64,000 nucleotides of DNA, from assembly GCF_031846525.1 (NCBI RefSeq), contig NZ_JAVRHM010000001.1, positions 530,784 to 594,783 on the forward strand, written 5' to 3'. The notes under the pieces are model-generated. The model made no database searches. It was not told the origin of the DNA and saw only the letters and a list, made by a program, of their open reading frames with translations. The position numbers were made by a program, and so were the translations under genes. Shown in pieces: positions 8,093 to 15,305 of this stretch (positions are counted from its first letter, which is position 1; every line of letters starts with the position of its first letter). This DNA is from Autumnicola patrickiae (GTDB lineage Bacteria > Bacteroidota > Bacteroidia > Flavobacteriales > Flavobacteriaceae).

Positions 8093-8491
8093 TTAGTAAA
8101 CGTAACACAATACTTCGCCACCAACTTTCTCAGCTTGCGCTTGCTTTCCTGTCATTACTCCATGAGAAGTAGAAACAATAGCAATACCTAAACCATTTAA
8201 AATTCTAGGTAGTTCGCCGGCACCGGAATACTTACGTAAACCAGGTTTACTTATTCTCTGAATATCTTTAATTACGGACTCTTTAGTAGTTTTATCGTAC
8301 TTAAGAGCTATTTTTATACTTCCCTGAGCGGTAGTATCTTCAAATTTGTAACTAAGGATATATCCCTGATCGAATAAAATTTTTGTAATTTCCTTCTTAA
8401 GGTTAGAGGCTGGAATCGCAACAACTCTATGGTTTGCCGCAACAGCATTTCTAATCCTCGTCAAATAATCTGCAATCGGATCTGTATTCAT
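8093..8491 (-). CDS. rpsH: 30S ribosomal protein S8
   Basis: Central-domain 16S rRNA-binding protein. The 132 residues begin MNTDPIADYLTRIRNAVAAN and end with the signature GIAIVSTSHGVMTGKQAQAE KVGGEVLCYVY. It is separated from rpsN by 60 nt, one of the wider gaps of this operon. In E. coli S8 represses the spc operon by binding mRNA near rplE; no such structure was identified here. Confidence 0.99.
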   Translation of the reverse strand: MNTDPIADYLTRIRNAVAANHRVVAIPASNLKKEITKILFDQGYILSYKFEDTTAQGSIKIALKYDKTTKESVIKDIQRISKPGLRKYSGAGELPRILNGLGIAIVSTSHGVMTGKQAQAEKVGGEVLCYVY

Positions 8492-8551
8492 TTTTGTTTA
8501 TTTGTGGTAGTGGTTTTCGGAAAACCCGAACCTTCAACCCATTCTATATTC

Positions 8552-8821
8552 TTACCAGCTAGCTTTTCTTACTCCGGGAATTAATCCATTGTTAGCCATT
8601 TCCCTGAAAGTTACACGTGAAAGACCAAATTGTCTCATATAACCTCGTGGCCGGCCTGTTAGCTTACAACGATTGTGCAAACGTACGGGAGAAGCATTTT
8701 TTGGTAATTTTTGTAGCGCCTCGTAATCTCCAGCTTCCTTCAAAGCCTTCCGTTTTTCAGCGTACTTTTCCACCATTTTTTGTCTCTTCACCTCACGGGC
8801 TTTCATTGATTCTTTAGCCAT
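8552..8821 (-). CDS. rpsN: 30S ribosomal protein S14, long zinc-free type
   Basis: Head protein of the small subunit. At 89 residues, with only one cysteine (RLHNRCKLTGRPRGYMRQFG), it is the long C-minus paralogue that needs no zinc. The C-terminal GLSRVTFREMANNGLIPGVR KASW is typical. It starts 2 nt after rplE and is clearly translationally coupled to it. Confidence 0.99.
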   Translation of the reverse strand: MAKESMKAREVKRQKMVEKYAEKRKALKEAGDYEALQKLPKNASPVRLHNRCKLTGRPRGYMRQFGLSRVTFREMANNGLIPGVRKASW

Positions 8822-8823
8822 AA

Positions 8824-9375
8824 TTAATTCTTTTTAAAAGGTAATCCTAGTTCGGTTAACAATGATTTAGCTTCCTTATCAGTAGCAGCTGTGGTAACAA
8901 AAGTGATATCCATTCCAGCAATTCTGTTTACTGCATCAATATCAATTTCAGGAAAAATAATCTGTTCTGTAACACCCAGGTTATAATTTCCCCTACCGTC
9001 AAAACCGTTAGCCTTAATTCCATTAAAGTCACGTACACGTGGAAGTGCACTGGTTATCAAACGATCTAAAAATTCATACATTCTATATCCTCGTAAAGTA
9101 ACTTTTGCCCCAATTGGCATACCTTTACGTAATTTAAATGAAGCAACATCCTTTTTAGAAATTGTAGATACTGCTTTTTGACCGCTAATAGCTGTTAATT
9201 CATCTACAGCATAGTCAATAAGTTTCTTATCTGCAACAGCTCCACCAACCCCACGGCTTATCACTATTTTCTCAAGCTTTGGCACTTCCATTATATTGGA
9301 GTAGCTAAATTCTTCTGTAAGAGCAGATTTTACTCTGTCATTATACTCTTGTCTAAGTCTTGGTACGTATGCCAT
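8824..9375 (-). CDS. rplE: 50S ribosomal protein L5
   Basis: 5S rRNA-binding protein of the central protuberance that contacts P-site tRNA and S13. The 183 residues start MAYVPRLRQEYNDRVKSALT. The L5 signature VPKLEKIVISRGVGGAVADK is at about 32-51 and the C-terminal region includes GVTEQIIFPEIDIDAVNRIA. It lies between rplX and rpsN with gaps of only 2 nt on each side. Confidence 0.99.
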   Translation of the reverse strand: MAYVPRLRQEYNDRVKSALTEEFSYSNIMEVPKLEKIVISRGVGGAVADKKLIDYAVDELTAISGQKAVSTISKKDVASFKLRKGMPIGAKVTLRGYRMYEFLDRLITSALPRVRDFNGIKANGFDGRGNYNLGVTEQIIFPEIDIDAVNRIAGMDITFVTTAATDKEAKSLLTELGLPFKKN

Positions 9376-9377
9376 AA

Positions 9378-9689
9378 CTATATTACTTCATTAGATTTTT
9401 TGGAAAATCTCACTTTCTTTCCATCCTCCGTTTTGTAACCAACTCTTGTTGTCTCACCATTTTTATCGATAAGAGCAAGATTAGATATATGTATAGGAGC
9501 TTCTTTCTTTTTAATGCCTCCTTGCGGGTTAGCTGCACTTGGTTTCTCATGTTTAGAGATCTCATTTACACCTTCCACAATAGCCTTATTCTTGTCCAGA
9601 AGTACTTTTTGCACTTTACCTTCCTGCCCTTTATGCTCTCCGGCAATAACGCGAACTGTATCTCCTGATTTTATTTTAAGCTTTGTCAT
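9378..9689 (-). CDS. rplX: 50S ribosomal protein L24
   Basis: Assembly-initiator protein that binds the 5' part of 23S rRNA. The 103 residues carry a KOW motif at about 7-33 (KSGDTVRVIAGEHKGQEGKV). The conserved segment NPQGGIKKKEAPIHISNLAL follows. It is 12 nt after rplN. Confidence 0.99.
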   Translation of the reverse strand: MTKLKIKSGDTVRVIAGEHKGQEGKVQKVLLDKNKAIVEGVNEISKHEKPSAANPQGGIKKKEAPIHISNLALIDKNGETTRVGYKTEDGKKVRFSKKSNEVI

Positions 9690-9701
9690 CTTTTTAATGT
9701 A

Positions 9702-10070
9702 TTAAAGCACTTCTGGTGCCAATGATACAATTTTCATGAATTGCTTATCACGAAGTTCTCTCGCCACCGGGCCAAATACACGTGTACCACGCATTTCTCC
9801 GGTTGGGTTTAAAAGAACACAGGCATTATCATCAAAACGGATATAGGATCCATCTGGCCTGCGAACTTCTTTCCTGGTACGCACAACAACTGCTGTTGAA
9901 ACTGCACCCTTCTTAATGTTTCCGTTAGGTGTAGCTTCTTTTACGCTGACAACTATCTTGTCTCCAACAGAAGCGTATCGTTTCTTTGTACCTCCTAATA
10001 CACGTATAGCTAAAACTTCTTTAGCACCTGTATTATCTGCTACTCTTAGTCTGGACTCTTGTTGTACCAT
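9702..10070 (-). CDS. rplN: 50S ribosomal protein L14
   Basis: Large-subunit protein that bridges to 16S rRNA. The 122 residues begin MVQQESRLRVADNTGAKEVL and contain AVVVRTRKEVRRPDGSYIRF and the GTRVFGPVARELRDKQFMKI signature near the C-terminus. It follows rpsQ by 3 nt. Confidence 0.99.
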   Translation of the reverse strand: MVQQESRLRVADNTGAKEVLAIRVLGGTKKRYASVGDKIVVSVKEATPNGNIKKGAVSTAVVVRTRKEVRRPDGSYIRFDDNACVLLNPTGEMRGTRVFGPVARELRDKQFMKIVSLAPEVL

Positions 10071-10073
10071 GGT

Positions 10074-10331
10074 TTACTTCGCTCTTTCAATTATTTCTAC
10101 TAATCTCCAACTCTTGGATTTACTTAAAGGTCGTGTCTCCATGATCCTTACAGTATCACCTTCGTTGCAGTCGTTTGTCTCGTCGTGCGCTACGTACTTC
10201 TTAGTTTTTAAAACGAACTTTCCGTACATAGGGTGTTTTACTTTCTTAACTTCAGAAACCACAATTGATTTCTGCATTTTATTACTTGTAACCACGCCTA
10301 CACGCTCTTTTCTTAAGTTTCTTTTTTCCAT
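10074..10331 (-). CDS. rpsQ: 30S ribosomal protein S17
   Basis: OB-fold protein that binds the 5' domain of 16S rRNA. The 85 residues start MEKRNLRKERVGVVTSNKMQ and carry the family signature KKYVAHDETNDCNEGDTVRI, then ETRPLSKSKSWRLVEIIERA. It lies between rpmC (18 nt) and rplN (3 nt). Confidence 0.99.
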   Translation of the reverse strand: MEKRNLRKERVGVVTSNKMQKSIVVSEVKKVKHPMYGKFVLKTKKYVAHDETNDCNEGDTVRIMETRPLSKSKSWRLVEIIERAK

Positions 10332-10349
10332 CTTTCAGCAGAATAACAA

Positions 10350-10541
10350 TTATTGTTGTTCTCTTTTATTTAACTCTGTAGCTAGTCTCGCTATGCTTCT
10401 TCTTACAGCTCTTAACTGTATAGGGTTCTCCAGTGGCGAAACTGCATGAGCCATTTTCAAATCTGAATATGCTTTTCTAGATTTTCCAAGCTCTTCTTGT
10501 AATTCTGCCACAGACAGTTCTTTTACTTCTGATTGTTTCAT
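10350..10541 (-). CDS. rpmC: 50S ribosomal protein L29
   Basis: Small helical-hairpin protein by the exit tunnel, part of the docking site for trigger factor and SRP. The 63 residues (MKQSEVKELSVAELQEELGK and the basic segment RAVRRSIARLATELNKREQQ) are of normal length. It is 11 nt after rplP and 18 nt before rpsQ. Confidence 0.98.
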   Translation of the reverse strand: MKQSEVKELSVAELQEELGKSRKAYSDLKMAHAVSPLENPIQLRAVRRSIARLATELNKREQQ

Positions 10542-10552
10542 AAAATTATATA

Positions 10553-10972
10553 TTAAGCTTGATAATCTCTAGCTACAACAAATTTAGTTTTCACAGGAAG
10601 TTTTTGTGCTGCAAGACGCAAAGCCTCTTTAGCGACATCCATTGGCACTCCACCAATTTCAAACATAATTCTTCCTGGTTTTACAACAGCTGCCCAATAC
10701 TCTACAGCACCTTTACCTTTACCCATACGTACTTCAAGAGGCTTCTTTGTAATTGGCTTATCTGGAAATATTTTAATCCAGATAGACCCTTCCCTTTTCA
10801 TGTAACGAGTAGCAGCAATACGCGCAGCTTCTATTTGACGAGATGTAATGAAACTGGAATCCATTGATTTGATTCCGAAAGTTCCATTTGAAAGTCTATG
10901 CCCTCTTCCGGCATTTCCCTTCATGCGGCCTTTCTGTTGCTTACGATATTTTGTTCTTTTAGGTTGTAACAT
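10553..10972 (-). CDS. rplP: 50S ribosomal protein L16
   Basis: Large-subunit protein near the A-site tRNA elbow. The 139 residues begin MLQPKRTKYRKQQKGRMKGN. They carry the signatures RMGKGKGAVEYWAAVVKPGR at about 82-101 and the C-terminal AAQKLPVKTKFVVARDYQA. It follows rpsC by 19 nt. Confidence 0.99.
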   Translation of the reverse strand: MLQPKRTKYRKQQKGRMKGNAGRGHRLSNGTFGIKSMDSSFITSRQIEAARIAATRYMKREGSIWIKIFPDKPITKKPLEVRMGKGKGAVEYWAAVVKPGRIMFEIGGVPMDVAKEALRLAAQKLPVKTKFVVARDYQA

Positions 10973-10991
10973 TTTTCTTTACTTTAAAAAA

Positions 10992-11714
10992 TTACTTTCT
11001 ACGACGTGATTTATTACCACCTCGTGCGGAACCTCCTCCTTTACCTCCTTGTTTCTTTGCAAGACCAACAAGTGGGGAAAGTTCTCTTTTTCCGTACACT
11101 TCACCTTTCATGATCCATACCTTAACACCCAGCCTACCATAAGTAGTATGAGCTTCAACTAAAGCATAATCAATATCGGCCCTAAAAGTAGACAAAGGAA
11201 TTCTTCCATCTTTGTAGGATTCATTACGTGCCATTTCAGCACCGTTTAAACGCCCGGAAATCTGAATTTTGATTCCCTCAGCATTCATCCTCATTGCAGC
11301 CGCAACAGCCATTTTTATTGCACGACGGTAAGAGATACGATTCTCAATTTGTCTCGCAACACTAGACGCCACTAAATGCGCATCAAGCTCTGGCCTTTTA
11401 ATTTCAAAGATGTTAATTTGAACCTCTTTATCGGTAATCTTCTTAAGCTCTTCTTTCAGCTTGTCTACCTCCTGGCCACCTTTCCCAATAATAATACCGG
11501 GTCTGGCAGTGGTGATAGTAACGGTTACAAGCTTTAGGGTACGCTCAATAATCACCCTGGATACACTCGCTTTCGAGAGGCGAGCATGGATATACTTTCT
11601 AATCTTATCGTCTTCGGCTAATTTATCGCCGTAGTCATTTCCTCCATACCAGTTGGATTCCCATCCTCTGATAATACCAAGGCGATTTCCGATTGGATTT
11701 GTCTTTTGTCCCAT
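10992..11714 (-). CDS. rpsC: 30S ribosomal protein S3
   Basis: Protein of the small-subunit mRNA entry tunnel. The start is placed at ATG 11712-11714, which gives the canonical MGQKTNPIGNRLGIIRGWES. The open frame continues 12 codons further upstream, but that extension overlaps the rplV end and is not conserved in S3. The 240 residues contain a KH domain (TARPGIIIGKGGQEVDKLKE), the S3 C-terminal domain (ISGRLNGAEMARNESYKDGR) and a basic Gly/Lys/Arg tail (KQGGKGGGSARGGNKSRRRK). It starts 7 nt after the rplV stop. Confidence 0.97.
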   Translation of the reverse strand: MGQKTNPIGNRLGIIRGWESNWYGGNDYGDKLAEDDKIRKYIHARLSKASVSRVIIERTLKLVTVTITTARPGIIIGKGGQEVDKLKEELKKITDKEVQINIFEIKRPELDAHLVASSVARQIENRISYRRAIKMAVAAAMRMNAEGIKIQISGRLNGAEMARNESYKDGRIPLSTFRADIDYALVEAHTTYGRLGVKVWIMKGEVYGKRELSPLVGLAKKQGGKGGGSARGGNKSRRRK

Positions 11715-11721
11715 ACTCTTC

Positions 11722-12129
11722 TTAGCTTTGTGTATTATTGTTTGCTCCAAGCACCAAAGTTACGTGATTGGATCTCTTTCTAATTCGGTGTGCTCGACCC
11801 TGTGGTGCCGGACGAAGTCTCTTCAACATACTCCCACCGTCTACACGAATCTCTTTCACAAATAATTCAGCCTCCTCAAGATTTGCATCTTCATTCTTAG
11901 CTTGCCAGTTAGCAATGGCTGAAAGCAAAAGCTTCTCAACGCGTCCCGATGCTTCTTTCTGACTGAATTTTAATATCTGAAGCGCTTTTTCTACTTTCTC
12001 TCCACGTACCAAATCCGCAACTAAGCGCATTTTCCTTGGCGAAGTAGGGCAGTTATTTAATTTTGCAAAAGCTACCTGTTTCTTGGCTTCCTTTATTTGC
12101 TCTGCTCTTTCTCTTTTACGAACTCCCAT
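11722..12129 (-). CDS. rplV: 50S ribosomal protein L22
   Basis: Exit-tunnel protein whose long beta-hairpin lines the nascent-chain path and can carry macrolide-resistance changes. The 135 residues include LNNCPTSPRKMRLVADLVRG and the tunnel-loop region GSMLKRLRPAPQGRAHRIRK. It lies between rpsS (8 nt) and rpsC (7 nt). Confidence 0.99.
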   Translation of the reverse strand: MGVRKRERAEQIKEAKKQVAFAKLNNCPTSPRKMRLVADLVRGEKVEKALQILKFSQKEASGRVEKLLLSAIANWQAKNEDANLEEAELFVKEIRVDGGSMLKRLRPAPQGRAHRIRKRSNHVTLVLGANNNTQS

Positions 12130-12137
12130 AGCTTCAA

Positions 12138-12416
12138 TTATCTTTTACCTTTATTTTTTGCACCAGCATGCCCTCTAAACGAACGAGTTGGTGAAAATTC
12201 TCCTAATTTATGCCCTACCATGTTCTCCGTTACATAAACAGGAACAAATTGTTTTCCGTTATGCACCGCTATAGTTTGCCCAACAAAGTCTGGAGTAATC
12301 ATAGAAGCGCGCGACCAGGTTTTGATAACCGCCTTCTTACCAGACTCAATATTTTGAGAAACTTTTTTATCTAATTTATAGTGAACGTAAGGTCCTTTTT
12401 TTAATGAACGTGCCAT
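12138..12416 (-). CDS. rpsS: 30S ribosomal protein S19
   Basis: Head protein that forms a complex with S13. The 92 residues begin MARSLKKGPYVHYKLDKKVS. The family signature is GHKLGEFSPTRSFRGHAGAK near the C-terminus. It follows rplB by 6 nt. Confidence 0.99.
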   Translation of the reverse strand: MARSLKKGPYVHYKLDKKVSQNIESGKKAVIKTWSRASMITPDFVGQTIAVHNGKQFVPVYVTENMVGHKLGEFSPTRSFRGHAGAKNKGKR

Positions 12417-12422
12417 ATCTTA

Positions 12423-13250
12423 TTATTTCTTTCTACGTTCTACAATATATTTATTACTCGATTTTGTTTTAGAACGGGTTTTGAAACCTTTTGCAGGTAA
12501 ACCTTTTCTAGAACGTGGGTGACCACCTGAAGCTCTACCTTCACCACCACCCATTGGGTGATCCACAGGGTTCATAACAACTGGTCTAGTTCTTGGTCTT
12601 CTACCCAACCATCGTTTCCTACCGGCTTTACCAGAAATCTGCAATTGATGATCACTATTTGAAACAGCACCAATTGTAGCCATACATGTAGAAAGTATCC
12701 TTCTAATCTCTCCAGAAGGAAGTTTAATAGTTGCATATTTTCCTTCTCTTGCCAATAACTGAGCAAAAGCACCAGCACTACGAGCCATCACCGCTCCCTG
12801 ACCAGCTCTAAGCTCGATACAAGAAATAACGGTACCAAGAGGAATGTTAGCCAAAGGCATTGCATTTCCAATTTCCGGAGCTGCAGCCTCATTGCTTGAT
12901 ACAACATTTTGTCCTACCTGTAACCCGTTTTGAGCAATAATATACCTTTTTTCACCATCCTGATAATTCAATAAAGCGATAAAGGCCGTTCTATTAGGAT
13001 CATACTGTATACTAGCTACAGTCGCAGGAATACCCTGCTTATCCCTTTTAAAATCAACTACTCTGTAACGTCTTTTATGACCACCACCTTTATAGCGCAT
13101 GGTCATTTTTCCCTGACTGTTTCTACCACCTGATTTTTTTATCGGAGCCAATAAACTTTTCTCCGGCTTATCAGTAGTAATGGCGTCAAACCCATTAACT
13201 ACTCTAAAACGCTGACCAGGGGTGATTGGTTTTAATTTTCTAACTGACAT
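12423..13250 (-). CDS. rplB: 50S ribosomal protein L2
   Basis: Large-subunit protein close to the peptidyl-transferase centre and needed for subunit joining. The 275 residues contain the RNA-binding OB/SH3 part (GRNSQGKMTMRYKGGGHKRR) and the C-terminal signature NPVDHPMGGGEGRASGGHPR with its conserved histidine. A basic tail (KTRSKTKSSNKYIVERRKK) follows. It lies between rplW (9 nt) and rpsS (6 nt). Confidence 0.99.
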   Translation of the reverse strand: MSVRKLKPITPGQRFRVVNGFDAITTDKPEKSLLAPIKKSGGRNSQGKMTMRYKGGGHKRRYRVVDFKRDKQGIPATVASIQYDPNRTAFIALLNYQDGEKRYIIAQNGLQVGQNVVSSNEAAAPEIGNAMPLANIPLGTVISCIELRAGQGAVMARSAGAFAQLLAREGKYATIKLPSGEIRRILSTCMATIGAVSNSDHQLQISGKAGRKRWLGRRPRTRPVVMNPVDHPMGGGEGRASGGHPRSRKGLPAKGFKTRSKTKSSNKYIVERRKK

Positions 13251-13259
13251 TTTTTAATC

Positions 13260-13550
13260 TTAAAGATTACTGTATAAATCAATAGTTTCACCTTCCGTCA
13301 CCTGTACTAAAGCTTTCTTATAAGCTGAAGTTTTACCAGTAATCATACCAGACTTTGTATATCTGGTTTTACGATCCGGACGGACATTCATTGTGCGAAC
13401 TTTAGTAACTGAAACGCCATAAGCAGACTCAACCGCGTCTTTAATTTCAATCTTATTCGCCTTATTATTTACCACAAAAGAATAGCAGTTATTCAACTCG
13501 CTATCAGCCGTGGCCTTCTCTGTAATAATAGGTTTTATTAAGACACTCAT
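13260..13550 (-). CDS. rplW: 50S ribosomal protein L23
   Basis: Exit-tunnel rim protein, the main docking point for trigger factor and SRP. The 96 residues start MSVLIKPIITEKATADSELN and contain NKIEIKDAVESAYGVSVTKV and VRPDRKTRYTKSGMITGKTS. It follows rplD by 5 nt. Confidence 0.99.
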   Translation of the reverse strand: MSVLIKPIITEKATADSELNNCYSFVVNNKANKIEIKDAVESAYGVSVTKVRTMNVRPDRKTRYTKSGMITGKTSAYKKALVQVTEGETIDLYSNL

Positions 13551-13555
13551 ACCGT

Positions 13556-14185
13556 TTATTTACTTAAATTCGACTCAATTCCTTCTAGAGAACCTTCTAA
13601 AAACACAATATTATTTGCATTTAATATTTTATAAGTGCTTAATTCTGTGCTACTTATAACTTCTGAGGTTTTCAAATTTCGTGATGACAAATATACGTTT
13701 TTATTTGACCCACCCAACACTATCAGAGATTTTTTGTTTTCAATGCCTAAGGCCTTCAAAACATCTTTGAAATTCTTGGTTTTTGGTGCATCAAATTGGA
13801 AATCTTCCACAACGATGACTGATTTGTCATTTGCTTTAATAGATAAAGCAGATTTTCTTGCCAAACGCTTTAGGTTTTTATTTAATTTAAAACCATAGTT
13901 TCTGGGTCTTGGACCAAAAACACGTCCACCACCTCTAAAAATAGGAGACTTAATACTACCAGCACGTGCTGTACCAGTACCTTTTTGCTTCTTAATTTTT
14001 CGAGTACTACCAACAATCTCTGCACGCTCCTTAGCAGCGTGAGTTCCCTGACGCTGATTAGCCAGATACTGCTTAACATCAAGATAAACAGCGTGATCGT
14101 TTGGCTCTATAGCGAAAACAGCATCAGAAAGGTTTGCCTTTCTACCTGTTTCTTTTCCTTTTATATCTAAAACTGCTACTTCCAT
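13556..14185 (-). CDS. rplD: 50S ribosomal protein L4
   Basis: Exit-tunnel protein, also a repressor of the S10 operon in E. coli. The 209 residues include the tunnel extension GTGTARAGSIKSPIFRGGGR followed by VFGPRPRNYGFKLNKN. The ATG at 14183-14185 shares its A with the TAA stop of rplC (TAATG), so translation is coupled by termination-reinitiation. Confidence 0.99.
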   Translation of the reverse strand: MEVAVLDIKGKETGRKANLSDAVFAIEPNDHAVYLDVKQYLANQRQGTHAAKERAEIVGSTRKIKKQKGTGTARAGSIKSPIFRGGGRVFGPRPRNYGFKLNKNLKRLARKSALSIKANDKSVIVVEDFQFDAPKTKNFKDVLKALGIENKKSLIVLGGSNKNVYLSSRNLKTSEVISSTELSTYKILNANNIVFLEGSLEGIESNLSK

Positions 14186-14796
14186 TACTTACTAATGATT
14201 ACGTATGAGTTCTTGTGTCCCGGAACAGCTCCTTTTACAACCAGGAGGTTCTTATCTGCAACGACTTTTAAAACTCGAAGGTTTTCAACTTTTACTTTTT
14301 CTCCACCCATTCTGCCGGCCATCTTCATTCCTTTAAAAACTCTTGCAGGATATGATGCAGCACCAATTGAACCAGGAGCTCTTAAACGGTTATGTTGACC
14401 GTGAGTCGCCTGACCTACACCACCAAAACCGTGTCTCTTAACAACACCCTGAAAACCTTTACCTTTAGATGTACCTGCTATATCAACAAATTCACCTTCA
14501 GCAAAATGCTCCACAGTTATAGCGTCGCCTAATTTGTAATCCCCATCAAAACCCTGGAATTCAACGACTCTACGCTTTGGAGCGCTTCCTGCTTTTTTAG
14601 CGTGCCCTGTAGCAGCTTTATTTGCAGTCTTTGCGTCATCGAAACCAAGTTGAAGTGCTTCGTACCCGTCAACCTCATTGGTTCTGACTTGGGTAATTAC
14701 GCATGGTCCTGCTTCTATCACGGTACAAGGGATGTTCTTCCCATTTTCGTCAAAGATGCTGGTCATGCCTATTTTTTTTCCTATTAACCCAGACAT
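14185..14796 (-). CDS. rplC: 50S ribosomal protein L3
   Basis: Early-assembly protein that reaches towards the peptidyl-transferase centre. The 203 residues start MSGLIGKKIGMTSIFDENGK. The signature region VKRHGFGGVGQATHGQHNRL is followed by RAPGSIGAASYPARVFKGMK. It overlaps rplD by one base at its end. Upstream is a 193-nt gap to rpsJ containing a hairpin and a weak -7-like box (TAACTTTA on the minus strand, about 14837-14844), so rplC may begin a new transcription unit. Confidence 0.99.
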   Translation of the reverse strand: MSGLIGKKIGMTSIFDENGKNIPCTVIEAGPCVITQVRTNEVDGYEALQLGFDDAKTANKAATGHAKKAGSAPKRRVVEFQGFDGDYKLGDAITVEHFAEGEFVDIAGTSKGKGFQGVVKRHGFGGVGQATHGQHNRLRAPGSIGAASYPARVFKGMKMAGRMGGEKVKVENLRVLKVVADKNLLVVKGAVPGHKNSYVIISK

Positions 14797-14875
14797 AATT
14801 CTTAATTATTATTATTTTATTTCCCTATTCTTTATCTAAAGTTACTCTCCCTATAGGGCTGGGGAAAGAAACTAT

Positions 14876-14914
14876 TTTAAAAAATTCAGGGCAAAAAATA
14901 CTTTCGCCCTGAAT
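14876..14914 (-). terminator. Hairpin between rpsJ and rplC (terminator or attenuator)
   Basis: A perfect 9-bp inverted repeat, ATTCAGGGC (14884-14892) and GCCCTGAAT (14906-14914), has a 13-nt loop. On the minus strand the stem is followed by a run of T residues (14883 down to 14879). This has the form of an intrinsic terminator about 75 nt after the rpsJ stop. It would separate the str-type unit (rpsL-rpsG-fusA-rpsJ) from rplC onwards, or act as an attenuator. Confidence 0.6.
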
Positions 14915-14959
14915 GTATTTTTTTCCGTTTTTCCCTCGCCAACTGCTCAGGACATGTCA

Positions 14960-14979
14960 CCGAAAATGTCAATTTTCGG
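14960..14979. repeat. 20-bp palindrome, related copy near 43507
   Basis: The sequence CCGAAAATGTCAATTTTCGG has perfect 8-bp arms around a 4-nt centre. It lies 10 nt downstream of the rpsJ stop codon. Nearly the same 20-mer, CCGAAAATGGCAATTTTTGG, occurs at 43507-43526. That suggests a dispersed palindromic element or a shared regulatory or terminator stem. Function unknown. Confidence 0.5.
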
Positions 14980-14989
14980 CCTGTGATTA

Positions 14990-15295
14990 TCACACTTTGA
15001 TCTCTACCTCTACCCCACTTGGTAATTCCAGTTTCATCAAAGCATCAATTGTTTTTGATGAAGAACTATAGATATCAAGAAGCCTTTTATAAGAGCTTAA
15101 CTGAAACTGCTCTCTGGATTTCTTATTCACGTGAGGAGAACGTAATACTGTAAAGATTTTTTTATGTGTAGGTAACGGAATTGGGCCGGTAACTACAGCA
15201 CCCGTAGTTTTTACGGTTTTTACAATCTTTTCAGCAGACTTGTCTACCAGGTTGTGATCGTAAGATTTTAATTTTATTCTTATTTTCTGACTCAT
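14990..15295 (-). CDS. rpsJ: 30S ribosomal protein S10
   Basis: Head protein of the small subunit and, as NusE, part of transcription antitermination complexes. The 101 residues start MSQKIRIKLKSYDHNLVDKS. They carry the family signature GPIPLPTHKKIFTVLRSPHV NKKSREQF and end LMKLELPSGVEVEIKV. It sits 10 nt after fusA, so it belongs to the str-type unit here and not directly to the rplC unit. Confidence 0.99.
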   Translation of the reverse strand: MSQKIRIKLKSYDHNLVDKSAEKIVKTVKTTGAVVTGPIPLPTHKKIFTVLRSPHVNKKSREQFQLSSYKRLLDIYSSSSKTIDALMKLELPSGVEVEIKV

Positions 15296-15305
15296 GTTCC
15301 TAATA

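Noticed and set aside
11715..11750. Twelve-codon N-terminal extension of S3
   Set aside because: It overlaps the rplV end, uses a non-ATG start, and S3 proteins begin at MGQKTNPIG.
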